Source: an uncultured Oscillospiraceae bacterium (GTDB lineage Bacteria; Bacillota; Clostridia; Oscillospirales; Acutalibacteraceae). From it: a DNA stretch of 13,961 bases. Below, in pieces: positions 1 to 7,016 of this stretch (position 1 is its first letter; every line of letters starts with the position of its first letter). The position numbers and the translations under genes were made by a program. The DNA is taken from contig USBH01000014.1 in assembly GCA_900552925.1 (NCBI GenBank), positions 1 through 13,961 on the forward strand, read 5' to 3'. The notes beneath the pieces are model-generated. The model was not told the origin of the DNA, searched no databases, and saw only the letters and a program-made list of their open reading frames with translations.

Positions 1-261
1 ATCAAGCCGCTCGACGAGGAAATCATCCTCAATTCCGCGAAGAAGACCGGGCGCGTCGTCACGGTTGAAGAGCACAACATCATCGGCGGACTCGGCGAGG
101 CCGTTGCGGCGGTGCTTTCCGAGAAGTGCCCGACGCCGGTCACGCGCATCGGCGTCAACGACGTGTTCGGCCACTCCGGCCCGGCCGTCGACCTGCTCAA
201 GGAGTTCGGCCTTTCCGCAGAGCATATCGCTGAAGTTGTCCGCGAAAAGCTCGGCAAATAA
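1..261 (+). CDS. Transketolase, C-terminal subunit (5'-truncated)
   Basis: The window opens inside this gene; frame 1 gives 86 codons ending at TAA 259-261. The translation contains VTVEEHNIIGGLGEAVAAVL followed by VFGHSGPAVDLLKEFGL, the typical C-terminal (transketolase_C) domain seen in transketolases and related TPP enzymes. In Firmicutes transketolase is often split into separate N- and C-terminal genes, the C-terminal one being about 310 residues. That this is the split form is inferred, because the upstream part is missing. Transketolase moves two-carbon ketol units between sugar phosphates in the non-oxidative pentose phosphate pathway, in the cytoplasm. The closely related DXP synthase is an alternative, but the short tail ending AEHIAEVVREKLGK fits transketolase better. 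A strong terminator follows. Confidence 0.85.
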   Translation: MKPLDEEIILNSAKKTGRVVTVEEHNIIGGLGEAVAAVLSEKCPTPVTRIGVNDVFGHSGPAVDLLKEFGLSAEHIAEVVREKLGK

Positions 262-284
262 GACGAAATAAAATAAGCTCGAAG

Positions 285-317
285 AGGGCGGCAGAACACA
301 AAGCTGCCGCCCTTTTT
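285..317 (+). terminator. Intrinsic terminator after transketolase
   Basis: A 10-bp perfect stem (AGGGCGGCAG at 285-294 pairing with CTGCCGCCCT at 304-313) with a 9-base loop is followed at once by a T tract. It lies 24 bases after the transketolase stop and before the next gene, so it separates the two transcription units. Confidence 0.9.
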
Positions 318-359
318 GAATAGAAAGAAGCAGAAGTTTTTGGGTATGGAGGATTTGTT

Positions 360-2423
360 GTGTCTGAAATCAAAAGGGTTCATGTCATTTACAAAACGCA
401 TCTGGACATCGGCTACACCAATATGGGACAGACGGTGCTGGACAGCTACGTGCAGGAGCATATCCCGCACGCGATCGATCTCGCGCTGAAAATCAACACG
501 CCGGAGCACAAGAAGTTCATCTGGACGGTCGGCTCCTTTTTGGTCGATTACTACAAGCGCCATGCAGCGCCGGAGCAGCTCGAGAAGATGGACGAGGCGA
601 TCCGGCTCGGCTATTTCCGCTGGCACGGGCTTGCCGTCACCTCGCACACGGAGCTGCAGTCCCCGGAGGTGCTGGCGTACAACCTTTCGGTCAGCCGGAG
701 GCTCGACCGCGCGTACGGCGTGCAAACGATTGCCGCAAAGATGACGGACGTGCCGGGCCACACGATCGCGCTGGTGCGCCCGCTGTCCGAAGCCGGCATC
801 CGCTACCTGCACATCGGCGTCAATCCGTCTTCGCGCGTCCCGCGTGTTCCAGAGGTTTTCCGCTGGCGGCGCGACGGGCACGAGGTGATCGTCCACTATT
901 CCGCGCAGTACGGTCAGGCAATCTCGATCCCCGGCTTCGATGAGGCGCTGGAGTTTGCCCACACGAACGACAACCGCGGCCCGCAGGATGCGGCGCAGGT
1001 GGAGGCGGAGCTCGCCCGCATTCAGGCGAAGTATCCGGGCGCTGTCGTCGAGGCCTCGACGCTGGATGCGTTCGCCGCTTCTCTGGAAAAAATCCGCGAC
1101 CGCCTGCCGGTCGTCGAGGAAGAAATCGCCGACACGTGGATCCACGGCGTCGGGTCGGATCCGTATAAGGTCTGCCGGTATAAGGCGCTGTGTGCGCTGG
1201 CGCACGAATGGCTCGCGTCGGGCCGGCTCACGGAGGACACGCCGGGCTATGCGGACTTCATGTGCAACCTGATGCTGATCGCCGAGCACACCTGGGGCAT
1301 GGACTTCAAAAAGTACCTCGCGGATTTCAAGAACTGGACGAAGGCGGATTTCGAAGCGGCGCGCCGCACGGATACGACGACACTCGACCTGCTCACGAAC
1401 CGCAACGCCTCTCTGGTCGGCACGCTGGAATATGACCTCAGGAATTACTGCGGCGGCAAGTTCTCCGGCTCGTACTCGAAGTTTGAAGCGTCGCATGCGG
1501 AGCAGCGCGGTTATCTGACGGCGGCGCTTGCCGAGCTGCCCGAAGCGCTGCGAAACGAAGCGCAGGCCGCGATGGATGCGCTTGTGCCGCAGTTCGATGC
1601 ACGCGGCGAGGCGATTGCGCCCGGCGTGACGCATACCATCGCTGGGTGGCAGGTGCGCTTCGGTGGAGGCGGCGAAATCGCCTACCTCGCGCAGAACGGG
1701 CACGCCTGGGTGCGCGACGGCGAGCTGGGCCGCTTGCAGTATGAGGTGTTCGACGCGAAGGATACGACACTGGCGTTTTATCGGTACAACCGCGACTTTG
1801 CCCACACGGGCGGCTGGGCCGAGGCGGACTTCTCCAAGCCCGGCCTCGAAACGGCCGAGAATCTGCGCCACACCTGCTACGCGTTTGCGCTGGAGCGTTT
1901 GACGCAGACGGGCGACACGGTGATCGCGACGGTTCGCGGGGACGGCGAGGCTGCGGAGGAATACGGCAGCCCGCGCCGTGCACAGCTCATCTATACGTTT
2001 GAGCAGGATGCGGTGCGCTGCCGCCTGCAGTGGTTCGATAAGGACGCCAACAAGATCCCCGAGGCGCTCTGGCTGCACTTCGGTCTCGACGTGGAAAACC
2101 CGAACCGCTGGAAAATGCAGAAGCTCGGCCAGCTGATTTCTCCGCTCGACGTGGTTGCGGGCGGCAACCGCAAGCAGCATGCGGTCGAGAAGCTGTGCTA
2201 TTCCGGTGCGGACGGCACGGTGACGGTCGAATCGCTGCATGCGCCGCTTGTCAGCGTCGGCAGCCGGAACCTCTACAACCTCGACGACAAAATCGAGAGC
2301 ATGGAGGACGGCTTCTACTTCAACCTGTTCAATAACCGCTGGGGCACGAACTTCAAGATGTGGTGCTCCGACGACTGCCTGTTTGACTTCGTGATCCGCA
2401 TCGAAACGAACCCGCAGATTTGA
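360..2423 (+). CDS. GH38/alpha-mannosidase-like protein (DUF5054-type)
   Basis: This gene encodes a 687-residue protein with no signal peptide, so it is probably cytoplasmic. The N-terminus carries HLDIGYT (His14-x-Asp16), which resembles the HxDxGW zinc-binding start of GH38 alpha-mannosidases. TDVPGHT at residues 129-135 matches the place where GH38 enzymes have DPFGHS, whose Asp is the nucleophile; here that is Asp130. HGVGSDP (262-268) and AEHTWG (308-313) are further conserved-looking blocks, and His310 could be the last zinc ligand. The second half is beta-rich, as in GH38-type C-terminal domains. I recognise the whole as a DUF5054-type protein; glycosidase activity is inferred and the substrate unknown. 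The start is GTG at 360, preceded by GGAGG at 348-352 with 7 bases between; no better start lies near. The gene stands alone between two terminators, and no promoter is obvious. Confidence 0.8.
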   Translation: MSEIKRVHVIYKTHLDIGYTNMGQTVLDSYVQEHIPHAIDLALKINTPEHKKFIWTVGSFLVDYYKRHAAPEQLEKMDEAIRLGYFRWHGLAVTSHTELQSPEVLAYNLSVSRRLDRAYGVQTIAAKMTDVPGHTIALVRPLSEAGIRYLHIGVNPSSRVPRVPEVFRWRRDGHEVIVHYSAQYGQAISIPGFDEALEFAHTNDNRGPQDAAQVEAELARIQAKYPGAVVEASTLDAFAASLEKIRDRLPVVEEEIADTWIHGVGSDPYKVCRYKALCALAHEWLASGRLTEDTPGYADFMCNLMLIAEHTWGMDFKKYLADFKNWTKADFEAARRTDTTTLDLLTNRNASLVGTLEYDLRNYCGGKFSGSYSKFEASHAEQRGYLTAALAELPEALRNEAQAAMDALVPQFDARGEAIAPGVTHTIAGWQVRFGGGGEIAYLAQNGHAWVRDGELGRLQYEVFDAKDTTLAFYRYNRDFAHTGGWAEADFSKPGLETAENLRHTCYAFALERLTQTGDTVIATVRGDGEAAEEYGSPRRAQLIYTFEQDAVRCRLQWFDKDANKIPEALWLHFGLDVENPNRWKMQKLGQLISPLDVVAGGNRKQHAVEKLCYSGADGTVTVESLHAPLVSVGSRNLYNLDDKIESMEDGFYFNLFNNRWGTNFKMWCSDDCLFDFVIRIETNPQI

Positions 2424-2434
2424 CAATTCCATAA

Positions 2435-2476
2435 AAAAGGAGCAGGCCTGCGCTTCGGTTCAGGTCTGCTCCTTTT
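2435..2476. terminator. Bidirectional terminator between convergent genes
   Basis: The arms at 2435-2450 and 2461-2476 are 16 bases each and pair with a single G-T wobble around the loop CGCTTCGGTT. The A run on the left arm and T run on the right arm let it work in both directions. It sits between the plus-strand DUF5054 gene and the minus-strand acetyltransferase gene, which converge on it. Confidence 0.9.
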
Positions 2477-2509
2477 ATTGTGCAAAGAATCATGCGAAAA
2501 GCGGGAGGC

Positions 2510-3016
2510 TCACAGCACGCGCTCGTAGCCGATGCGCGGCGCGCCGTCCGCGAGATAAATGGTGCCGCAGCGCACATAGCCGTTTTTTTCCAGCGTGTGC
2601 TGCATGATGGCGTTGTCTGCGTGCGTGTCGCAGCGCAGGGAGGGGACGCCGGCCGCGCGGGCGAGCTCCGCGCAGTAGTCCGTGAATCTGGAGGCGGCGC
2701 CTTTGTTTTTCGCCTGCGGCGCCACGGCGATGCGGTGGATGATGCCGTAGACAGGCGCGTCCGTCCGCCAGCTTCCGCCGCAGATCCGGTCGTATGTCGC
2801 CTCGTGGCCGACATACACGGCAGCCGTGGCGATCACCGCGCCGTTTTCCACAAGGACGCGGCCCGTGCCGTTTTCAATGTCGGCGCGGACGGAATCCGCA
2901 TTCGGGTAGCCGTCCTGCCATTGGTCGACGCCGCAGGCGCGCAGGGCGAGCTTTGCCGCGTCCAGTATCCGGAGGATGTCGGGCAGGTCGTCTAGTACAG
3001 CATTTCGGATTTGCAT
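2510..3016 (-). CDS. GNAT family N-acetyltransferase
   Basis: The protein has 168 residues, normal for a single-domain GNAT enzyme that transfers an acetyl group from acetyl-CoA to an amine. Visible signatures are IHRIAVAPQAKNKGAASRF (residues 94-111), which is motif A with the pyrophosphate-binding Q-x-x-x-K-G-A pattern, and NAIMQHTLEKNGYVRCGTIY (135-154), the usual Asn plus 'LEKNGF' motif B. The substrate cannot be told. A longer reading frame begins at 3049, but that ATG falls at the predicted transcription start; the ATG at 3014-3016 (MQIRNAV) is preceded by AAAGGA and begins at the natural GNAT N-terminus, so I chose it. The gene is monocistronic and convergent with the DUF5054 gene. Confidence 0.87.
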   Translation of the reverse strand: MQIRNAVLDDLPDILRILDAAKLALRACGVDQWQDGYPNADSVRADIENGTGRVLVENGAVIATAAVYVGHEATYDRICGGSWRTDAPVYGIIHRIAVAPQAKNKGAASRFTDYCAELARAAGVPSLRCDTHADNAIMQHTLEKNGYVRCGTIYLADGAPRIGYERVL

Positions 3017-3054
3017 GGGCGAATGTTCCTTTCCTATGGCGATGCGCAAACCTG

Positions 3055-3083
3055 ATTATACGCGTTTTCCGGGCGGGAATCAA
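3055..3083 (-). promoter_or_regulatory. Sigma-A-type promoter of the acetyltransferase gene
   Basis: Read on the minus strand, TTGATT (3083-3078), a 17-base spacer and a perfect TATAAT (3060-3055) are present. Transcription would start near 3048, giving a leader of about 30 bases to the ATG at 3016. This rules out the upstream ATG at 3049 as the translation start. Confidence 0.8.
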
Positions 3084-3200
3084 GCCTTGAATTCGGGAAA
3101 ACTTGTTATGCGCCACGTGGTTCACTTTTTTATGTGAAAAATTGAAAACAGCGAACTTTAAACTCCAAAAATTATTTCGAAAATTTAACGCAAAAAGTTG

Positions 3201-3229
3201 TTGACAAATGGAAATAGATGTGCTAATAT
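3201..3229 (+). promoter_or_regulatory. Strong extended -10 promoter
   Basis: A perfect TTGACA at 3201-3206, a 17-base spacer ending in TGC, and TAATAT at 3224-3229 form an almost consensus sigma-A promoter with an extended -10 (TGn). Transcription should begin near 3236 and run towards the small cysteine-rich gene, about 210 bases downstream. It is divergent from the acetyltransferase promoter at 3055-3083. Confidence 0.85.
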
Positions 3230-3235
3230 GATGAC

Positions 3236-3445
3236 AAGAAAAACGAAAAGATACATTTTCAAATATATCTGTTGAATATTATTAGTGTATATTTTGGTTT
3301 ACGCGCTTTGTTTTCTCTTTCCCCTTGGCGAAATTCCGGTACAAACAGCGAAGCTGTGTACGATACGTCCGCATGATCTCCCGCTTTCGGCCGATGCGGG
3401 TAAGGCATGCACAAGAATTTCAAAACAGAAACGGAGGAAAAATCA
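3236..3445 (+). other. Long 5' leader of the small cysteine-rich gene
   Basis: About 210 untranslated bases separate the promoter from the start codon. The first part is very AT-rich. The second part holds a hairpin (GTAC at 3339-3342 and ACAGC at 3345-3349 pairing with GCTGT at 3353-3357 and GTAC at 3358-3361) and a second one (CCGCAT at 3369-3374 with ATGCGG at 3394-3399). I see no match to a known riboswitch and no convincing reading frame. A cis-regulatory RNA is possible but unproven. Confidence 0.45.
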
Positions 3446-3754
3446 ATGAAGAAATCGAAACGAATTTTGGCCCTTGTCCTTGTGTTGGCACTTGCTTTCA
3501 CGTCGTTTGCGATGCTTGCTTCGGCGGATACCGCAGAGGGAATTCAGCCTAGAGGAATATCTTGCCCAGAGTGTGGCACTTGGGTTGATACAAGATATGA
3601 AAGGGAATTTATCACCCAAGTGTGGGTTGGTTCGTGCTCTAATAGGAGTTACGGTCACTACCATAATATCAACAATGTTTATGAGGTTGAAAATTGCTCC
3701 AATTGCAGCTATTATAATCGTTCGTATGTGAAGGGTGAATCTGTTTGCGCTTGA
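3446..3754 (+). CDS. Small secreted cysteine-rich (zinc-ribbon-like) protein
   Basis: This 102-residue hypothetical protein begins with a clear Sec signal peptide: MKKSKR, a hydrophobic core LALVLVLALAFTSFAML, then ASA before ADTAEG. The predicted mature part is about 74 residues with six cysteines: CPECGTW, a lone C in GSCSNRS, CSNC, and a C-terminal VCA. The CPxC and CxxC pairs look like zinc-ribbon knuckles, but outside the cell disulfides are equally likely. The ATG at 3446 is preceded by GGAGGA (3433-3438) with ideal spacing, so an in-frame ATG at 3407 is not used. Base composition is far lower in GC than the neighbours (19 of 60 bases at 3661-3720 are G or C), which may mean recent acquisition. 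No function can be assigned. The gene lies just upstream of an ABC importer operon. Confidence 0.7.
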   Translation: MKKSKRILALVLVLALAFTSFAMLASADTAEGIQPRGISCPECGTWVDTRYEREFITQVWVGSCSNRSYGHYHNINNVYEVENCSNCSYYNRSYVKGESVCA

Positions 3755-3798
3755 TTCTGATTTTTATCGGATAAGTTTCCTTGCGTTGTAAGACCATA

Positions 3799-3840
3799 CA
3801 CGAAAGAAGTCTAATCAAACAAGATTAGACTTCTTTCGTG
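3799..3840. repeat. Perfect 18-bp inverted repeat
   Basis: The arms at 3799-3816 and 3823-3840 are exact reverse complements around the 6-base loop AAACAA. No T run follows on either strand; the plus strand continues CTAATATATT. It could be a weak or partial terminator allowing read-through from the small gene into the ABC operon, an mRNA stability element, or an operator. AT-rich bases right after it (TAATAT at 3842, TATTAT at 3847) resemble a -10 box, but no matching -35 box is convincing. Confidence 0.85.
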
Positions 3841-3869
3841 CTAATATATTATGACAGGAGGGTAAACGT

Positions 3870-5357
3870 ATGAAATTGTTTCGGAATGTCGTTGTATTGA
3901 TGCTTACATTTGTACTTTGTTTTTCCGGTTGCGCCGAGCTGCCGACGGCAAGCTATGCCGACGGCAGTCCGGAAAGCAGCGAGAGCGCGCCGGAGTCCCC
4001 GGGCAGTGAAGGAGAATCGGAGGCTTCGGTATCCGCGCCGGAAAGCAGCAGCGCTGCAACGCTGCCGCCGAAAGAGGTTACCGAAAATACACTGCGGATA
4101 TGCGTGGATATCAATCACATATCTGCCGGGATCGAGCGCGACACCCAGATCGGCATGGACCGCATTCTCCAGTTTGCGGCGGAAAAGGGCGGCCCGACGG
4201 ACGTTGCGGTCGAATACATCCCGGCTTCCGGCTCCGAGCGGGAAATCAAGCTGGAAAGCCTGCGCGTGGAGCTGATGTCCGGAGAAGGCCCGGATCTGTT
4301 CATTCTGGCCGGTGATGCTTATGGGCAAGGCGCGTTGTTTCCGATGATCGAAATCTCGATGCGCTCCGGCGTATTCCTGCCATTGGATACATACATAGAA
4401 AACGCGCAGTTTATGGAGTGGGATAAGCTGACGCCCAAGGTGATGGAGGCCGGCCGGACGGAAGAGGGGCAGCTCGTCGTGCCGATGGCGTACACGATGC
4501 CGCTCACTTTTTACCGGAAGTCGGAGGTTTCGCACACGCCCTCCACGGAAATGACATGGGATGACATGATGGCAGACGAAACCGGCATTTTGCGGAATGC
4601 GGCCTCGACAGCGTATCTTGAGGACGGACGACTTCATGGGATGGACGGGGATTTACAGGCTTTCAGCGGAATAGCGCCGCTGCTGTCGCTGGGCGCTCTG
4701 GCAGATTACGACGAAAAGACGCTCTTGTTTTCAGAGGAAGAGCTGCTGCAGCGGGCGGAAGAGGAATTTTCGCTCCGCTTCGAAATCTGGGAAGAGGCGT
4801 TGGGCGATCTGCCGGCAAACCGGAAGGAATTTATGCATCCGGATTATGACTTCCTTTGGTCGCCGATGCTCGAGGAAGATGTGCTGCTGCGGGACGAGGC
4901 TACAACCATGATCCCGATCTATTCGGATGAAGGCGGCGTGACGGCGACGGTCACCAGCTTCGCCTGCATCAACCGAAATGCAAAGCATGCGGAAGAGGCG
5001 TTCTTCATTCTGGATCTGCTGATGAGCCGGGAAGTGCAGCAGGAAGCCTATGGGTACAAGCTGTATAATTTGATAGGCGATTTAAACCTCTCGATTCCGA
5101 TGCATATGGATCTGATGCAGGAAGAGTATCCGATCGACCCGGAGCGGGGTGCATGGTATATGTCGGCTGAAGATTTTGACACATTTAGTACAGTGCGGGA
5201 TCAGATTACGGCGGTTCGTTTCCGCGGGGGACTGGAAACCGAGCTGTATGAGCTGGAAATTGCGTGGATGAATATTGCGGGCGGCGGCTCGGACGATTCG
5301 TTTGAAGATGTGGTTGCCAGCACGTACAATGCGCTGAAGCAGATGCTCAGCGAGTAA
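3870..5357 (+). CDS. ABC transporter solute-binding lipoprotein (sugar type)
   Basis: The protein has 495 residues. It begins with a lipoprotein signal peptide ending FSGC, so Cys21 is the likely lipidated residue; Phe at -3 is less usual. A Ser/Glu/Pro-rich linker follows (about residues 28-66), then a domain with the feel of family 1 extracellular solute-binding proteins: TLRICVDIN at its start, GEGPDLFILAG, MEWDKLTPKVMEAG, and LVVPMAYTMPLTFYRK, which resembles the 'G.YA.P....YY' region. It would capture a solute, probably a sugar or oligosaccharide, outside the membrane and hand it to the two permeases encoded next. The ligand cannot be predicted. The ATG at 3870 has AGGAGG at 3856-3861. 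The permease gene follows 33 bases later. Confidence 0.87.
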   Translation: MKLFRNVVVLMLTFVLCFSGCAELPTASYADGSPESSESAPESPGSEGESEASVSAPESSSAATLPPKEVTENTLRICVDINHISAGIERDTQIGMDRILQFAAEKGGPTDVAVEYIPASGSEREIKLESLRVELMSGEGPDLFILAGDAYGQGALFPMIEISMRSGVFLPLDTYIENAQFMEWDKLTPKVMEAGRTEEGQLVVPMAYTMPLTFYRKSEVSHTPSTEMTWDDMMADETGILRNAASTAYLEDGRLHGMDGDLQAFSGIAPLLSLGALADYDEKTLLFSEEELLQRAEEEFSLRFEIWEEALGDLPANRKEFMHPDYDFLWSPMLEEDVLLRDEATTMIPIYSDEGGVTATVTSFACINRNAKHAEEAFFILDLLMSREVQQEAYGYKLYNLIGDLNLSIPMHMDLMQEEYPIDPERGAWYMSAEDFDTFSTVRDQITAVRFRGGLETELYELEIAWMNIAGGGSDDSFEDVVASTYNALKQMLSE

Positions 5358-5390
5358 AGCTGATTTTAGCCGGACAGGAGATGGTTGTCT

Positions 5391-6245
5391 ATGCGCAAAA
5401 CTTATCATGCTTATCTGTTGATTGCGCCGCTGATGGCGGGGTGCCTGCTCTTTTACATCATCCCGTTTGTCCTGATTTTGCGCCATTCCTTTTTGCGCGG
5501 CAGCGGCCAGTCGGCGGAATTTCTCGGGCTGGACAACTACATCGAGGTTATCGGCAGCGAGGCGTTCGCGCTGGCTTTCGGCAATTCCATGAAGTTCCTC
5601 GCCGTGGGGCTGCCGCTCATCATGCTGCTTTCCTATCTGATCGCGCTGCTTTTGCAGCATCAGGTGGACCGGCACAAGCTGCTGAAATCCGTGTTTCTGT
5701 TTCCGTACATTATGCCGGTTGCGGGCACCGTGCTGCTGATCAACCTGCTTTTCTCTGAGACCGGGCTTGCAAACGGCTTGCTTTCCGCGCTCGGCCTGCC
5801 GGTGCAGCAGTGGCTGCGCGGGGCGAACGCCTTTTGGGTCATGATCCTCCTGTATCTGTGGAAAAGCACCGGCTACAGCGCGATTCTGCTGCTGGCGGGC
5901 CTTGTCACGATCCCGGGGGAGCAGTACGAGTCCGCCGATCTGGACGGCGCCTCCGGCTGGCAGAAATTCTGCTATATCACGACGCCGCAGATGTGGTACT
6001 CCGTGTTCTTCGCCGCGATCTTTGCGGTAATCAATGCGTTTAAGTGCTTCCGGGAGATTTTCCTGATCGGCGGCGAGCATCCGGTCGATGAGCTTTATAT
6101 GCTGCAGCACTTCATCAACAATACGTTCAGCAACCTCAATTATTCCAAGGTCGCCGTGGCCTCTGTGCTGCTGCTTATCATCATCGTCGTGTTCTTCGGC
6201 GTGTTCTACGCGTTTGTCAACCGAAAGGAGGCGTTCCGGGAATGA
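5391..6245 (+). CDS. ABC sugar permease, MalF/UgpA type
   Basis: This is a 284-residue integral membrane protein with about six hydrophobic segments, beginning AYLLIAPLMAGCLLFYIIPFVL, a typical start for this family. The EAA loop that contacts the ATPase is recognisable near residues 177-201 (EQYESADLDGASGW then TTPQM). It is the first of two permeases that form the channel of a carbohydrate-uptake-1 (CUT1) type importer. The start is uncertain: a TTG at 5385 lies only 4 bases after AGGAG (5376-5380), whereas the ATG at 5391 leaves 10; I prefer the ATG. The stop overlaps the next gene's start by four bases (ATGA), suggesting translational coupling. Confidence 0.93.
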   Translation: MRKTYHAYLLIAPLMAGCLLFYIIPFVLILRHSFLRGSGQSAEFLGLDNYIEVIGSEAFALAFGNSMKFLAVGLPLIMLLSYLIALLLQHQVDRHKLLKSVFLFPYIMPVAGTVLLINLLFSETGLANGLLSALGLPVQQWLRGANAFWVMILLYLWKSTGYSAILLLAGLVTIPGEQYESADLDGASGWQKFCYITTPQMWYSVFFAAIFAVINAFKCFREIFLIGGEHPVDELYMLQHFINNTFSNLNYSKVAVASVLLLIIIVVFFGVFYAFVNRKEAFRE

Positions 6246-7015
6246 AAAGGGTCCGGGCCGTTCTCACGGGTGCATTCGCCTTTGTGCTGATTGTCCTCTG
6301 CATTGCGCCGTTTGCCTACGTGCTGCTCCGCAGCTTCTGGACCAACGGCGGCATCACGTTTCAATCGTATTATGATGTGTTCCTCGGCTCGCCGCAGTAT
6401 CTCTTCCGGTTCTGGAAAAGCCTTGGGCTGGCGGTCTGCATCGCGTTCGGTCAGCTGTTCATTTCAATTCTTGCCGGGTACGGCTTTGCAAAGTACAAAT
6501 TCCCGGGCAGGAACGCGCTCTTTTTCCTGCTGATGATTCTCATGACGCTGCCCGTGCAGGTCATGCTGATCCCGAATTACCTGATGCTGAGCTACATGAA
6601 TCTGCTCGACACGTACGCAGCGCTGATCCTGCCCTCCGTTTTCATTCCGCTCGGCACGTTTATTCTCACGCAGAGCTTCAAGTCCATTTCGGAATCGGTC
6701 ATCGACGCCGCCATGCTGGACGGCTGCGGCGTGCCGCGCATTTTGACGCTGGTGGCGGTTCCGATGAACAAGAGCGGCATCATCTGCGTTTTCCTGCTTT
6801 CTTTTCTGGACGCATGGAACATGGTGGAGCAGCCGATCGCTTACCTCAAAAGCTTTGACCAGTACCCGATTTCGGTCGCGCTGGCGTATGCGCCGCCGAC
6901 CGATACGACCGTGCATCTTGTCTGCTGCATACTCGTCGTGCTGCCTGCGCTGTTCCTGTTCACGCTTTTCAACAGGGAGCTGGTGGAGGGCATCGTTCTC
7001 GCGGAGGTGAAGTAA
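6242..7015 (+). CDS. ABC sugar permease, MalG/UgpE type
   Basis: The protein has 257 residues with about six membrane segments, starting VLTGAFAFVLIVLCIAPFAYVLL. The EAA loop is visible at about residues 151-175 (ESVIDAAMLDGCGVPRIL then AVPM), and GYGFAKYKFPGR (79-90) is typical of the MalG side. It pairs with the preceding permease. At 257 residues it is a little short at the N-terminus compared with the usual 275 or so. It starts at ATG 6242, with AAAGGAGG at 6224-6231, and overlaps the upstream stop by four bases. No ATP-binding gene lies in this operon, so the importer probably borrows a shared ATPase of the MsmK/MsmX kind encoded elsewhere. Confidence 0.93.
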   Translation: MKRVRAVLTGAFAFVLIVLCIAPFAYVLLRSFWTNGGITFQSYYDVFLGSPQYLFRFWKSLGLAVCIAFGQLFISILAGYGFAKYKFPGRNALFFLLMILMTLPVQVMLIPNYLMLSYMNLLDTYAALILPSVFIPLGTFILTQSFKSISESVIDAAMLDGCGVPRILTLVAVPMNKSGIICVFLLSFLDAWNMVEQPIAYLKSFDQYPISVALAYAPPTDTTVHLVCCILVVLPALFLFTLFNRELVEGIVLAEVK

Positions 7016-7016
7016 G

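Noticed and set aside
3017..3049. Longer start of the acetyltransferase at 3049
   Set aside because: That ATG coincides with the predicted transcription start of the TTGATT-N17-TATAAT promoter and has no ribosome binding site.
3407..3445. In-frame ATG at 3407 extending the small secreted protein by 13 residues
   Set aside because: The extension would bury the signal peptide, and ATG 3446 has an ideal GGAGGA with correct spacing inside the extension.
5082..6110. 342-codon minus-strand frame opposite the first permease
   Set aside because: It is an antisense shadow rich in Arg, Gln and His with no recognisable domain; the permease on the plus strand is clear.
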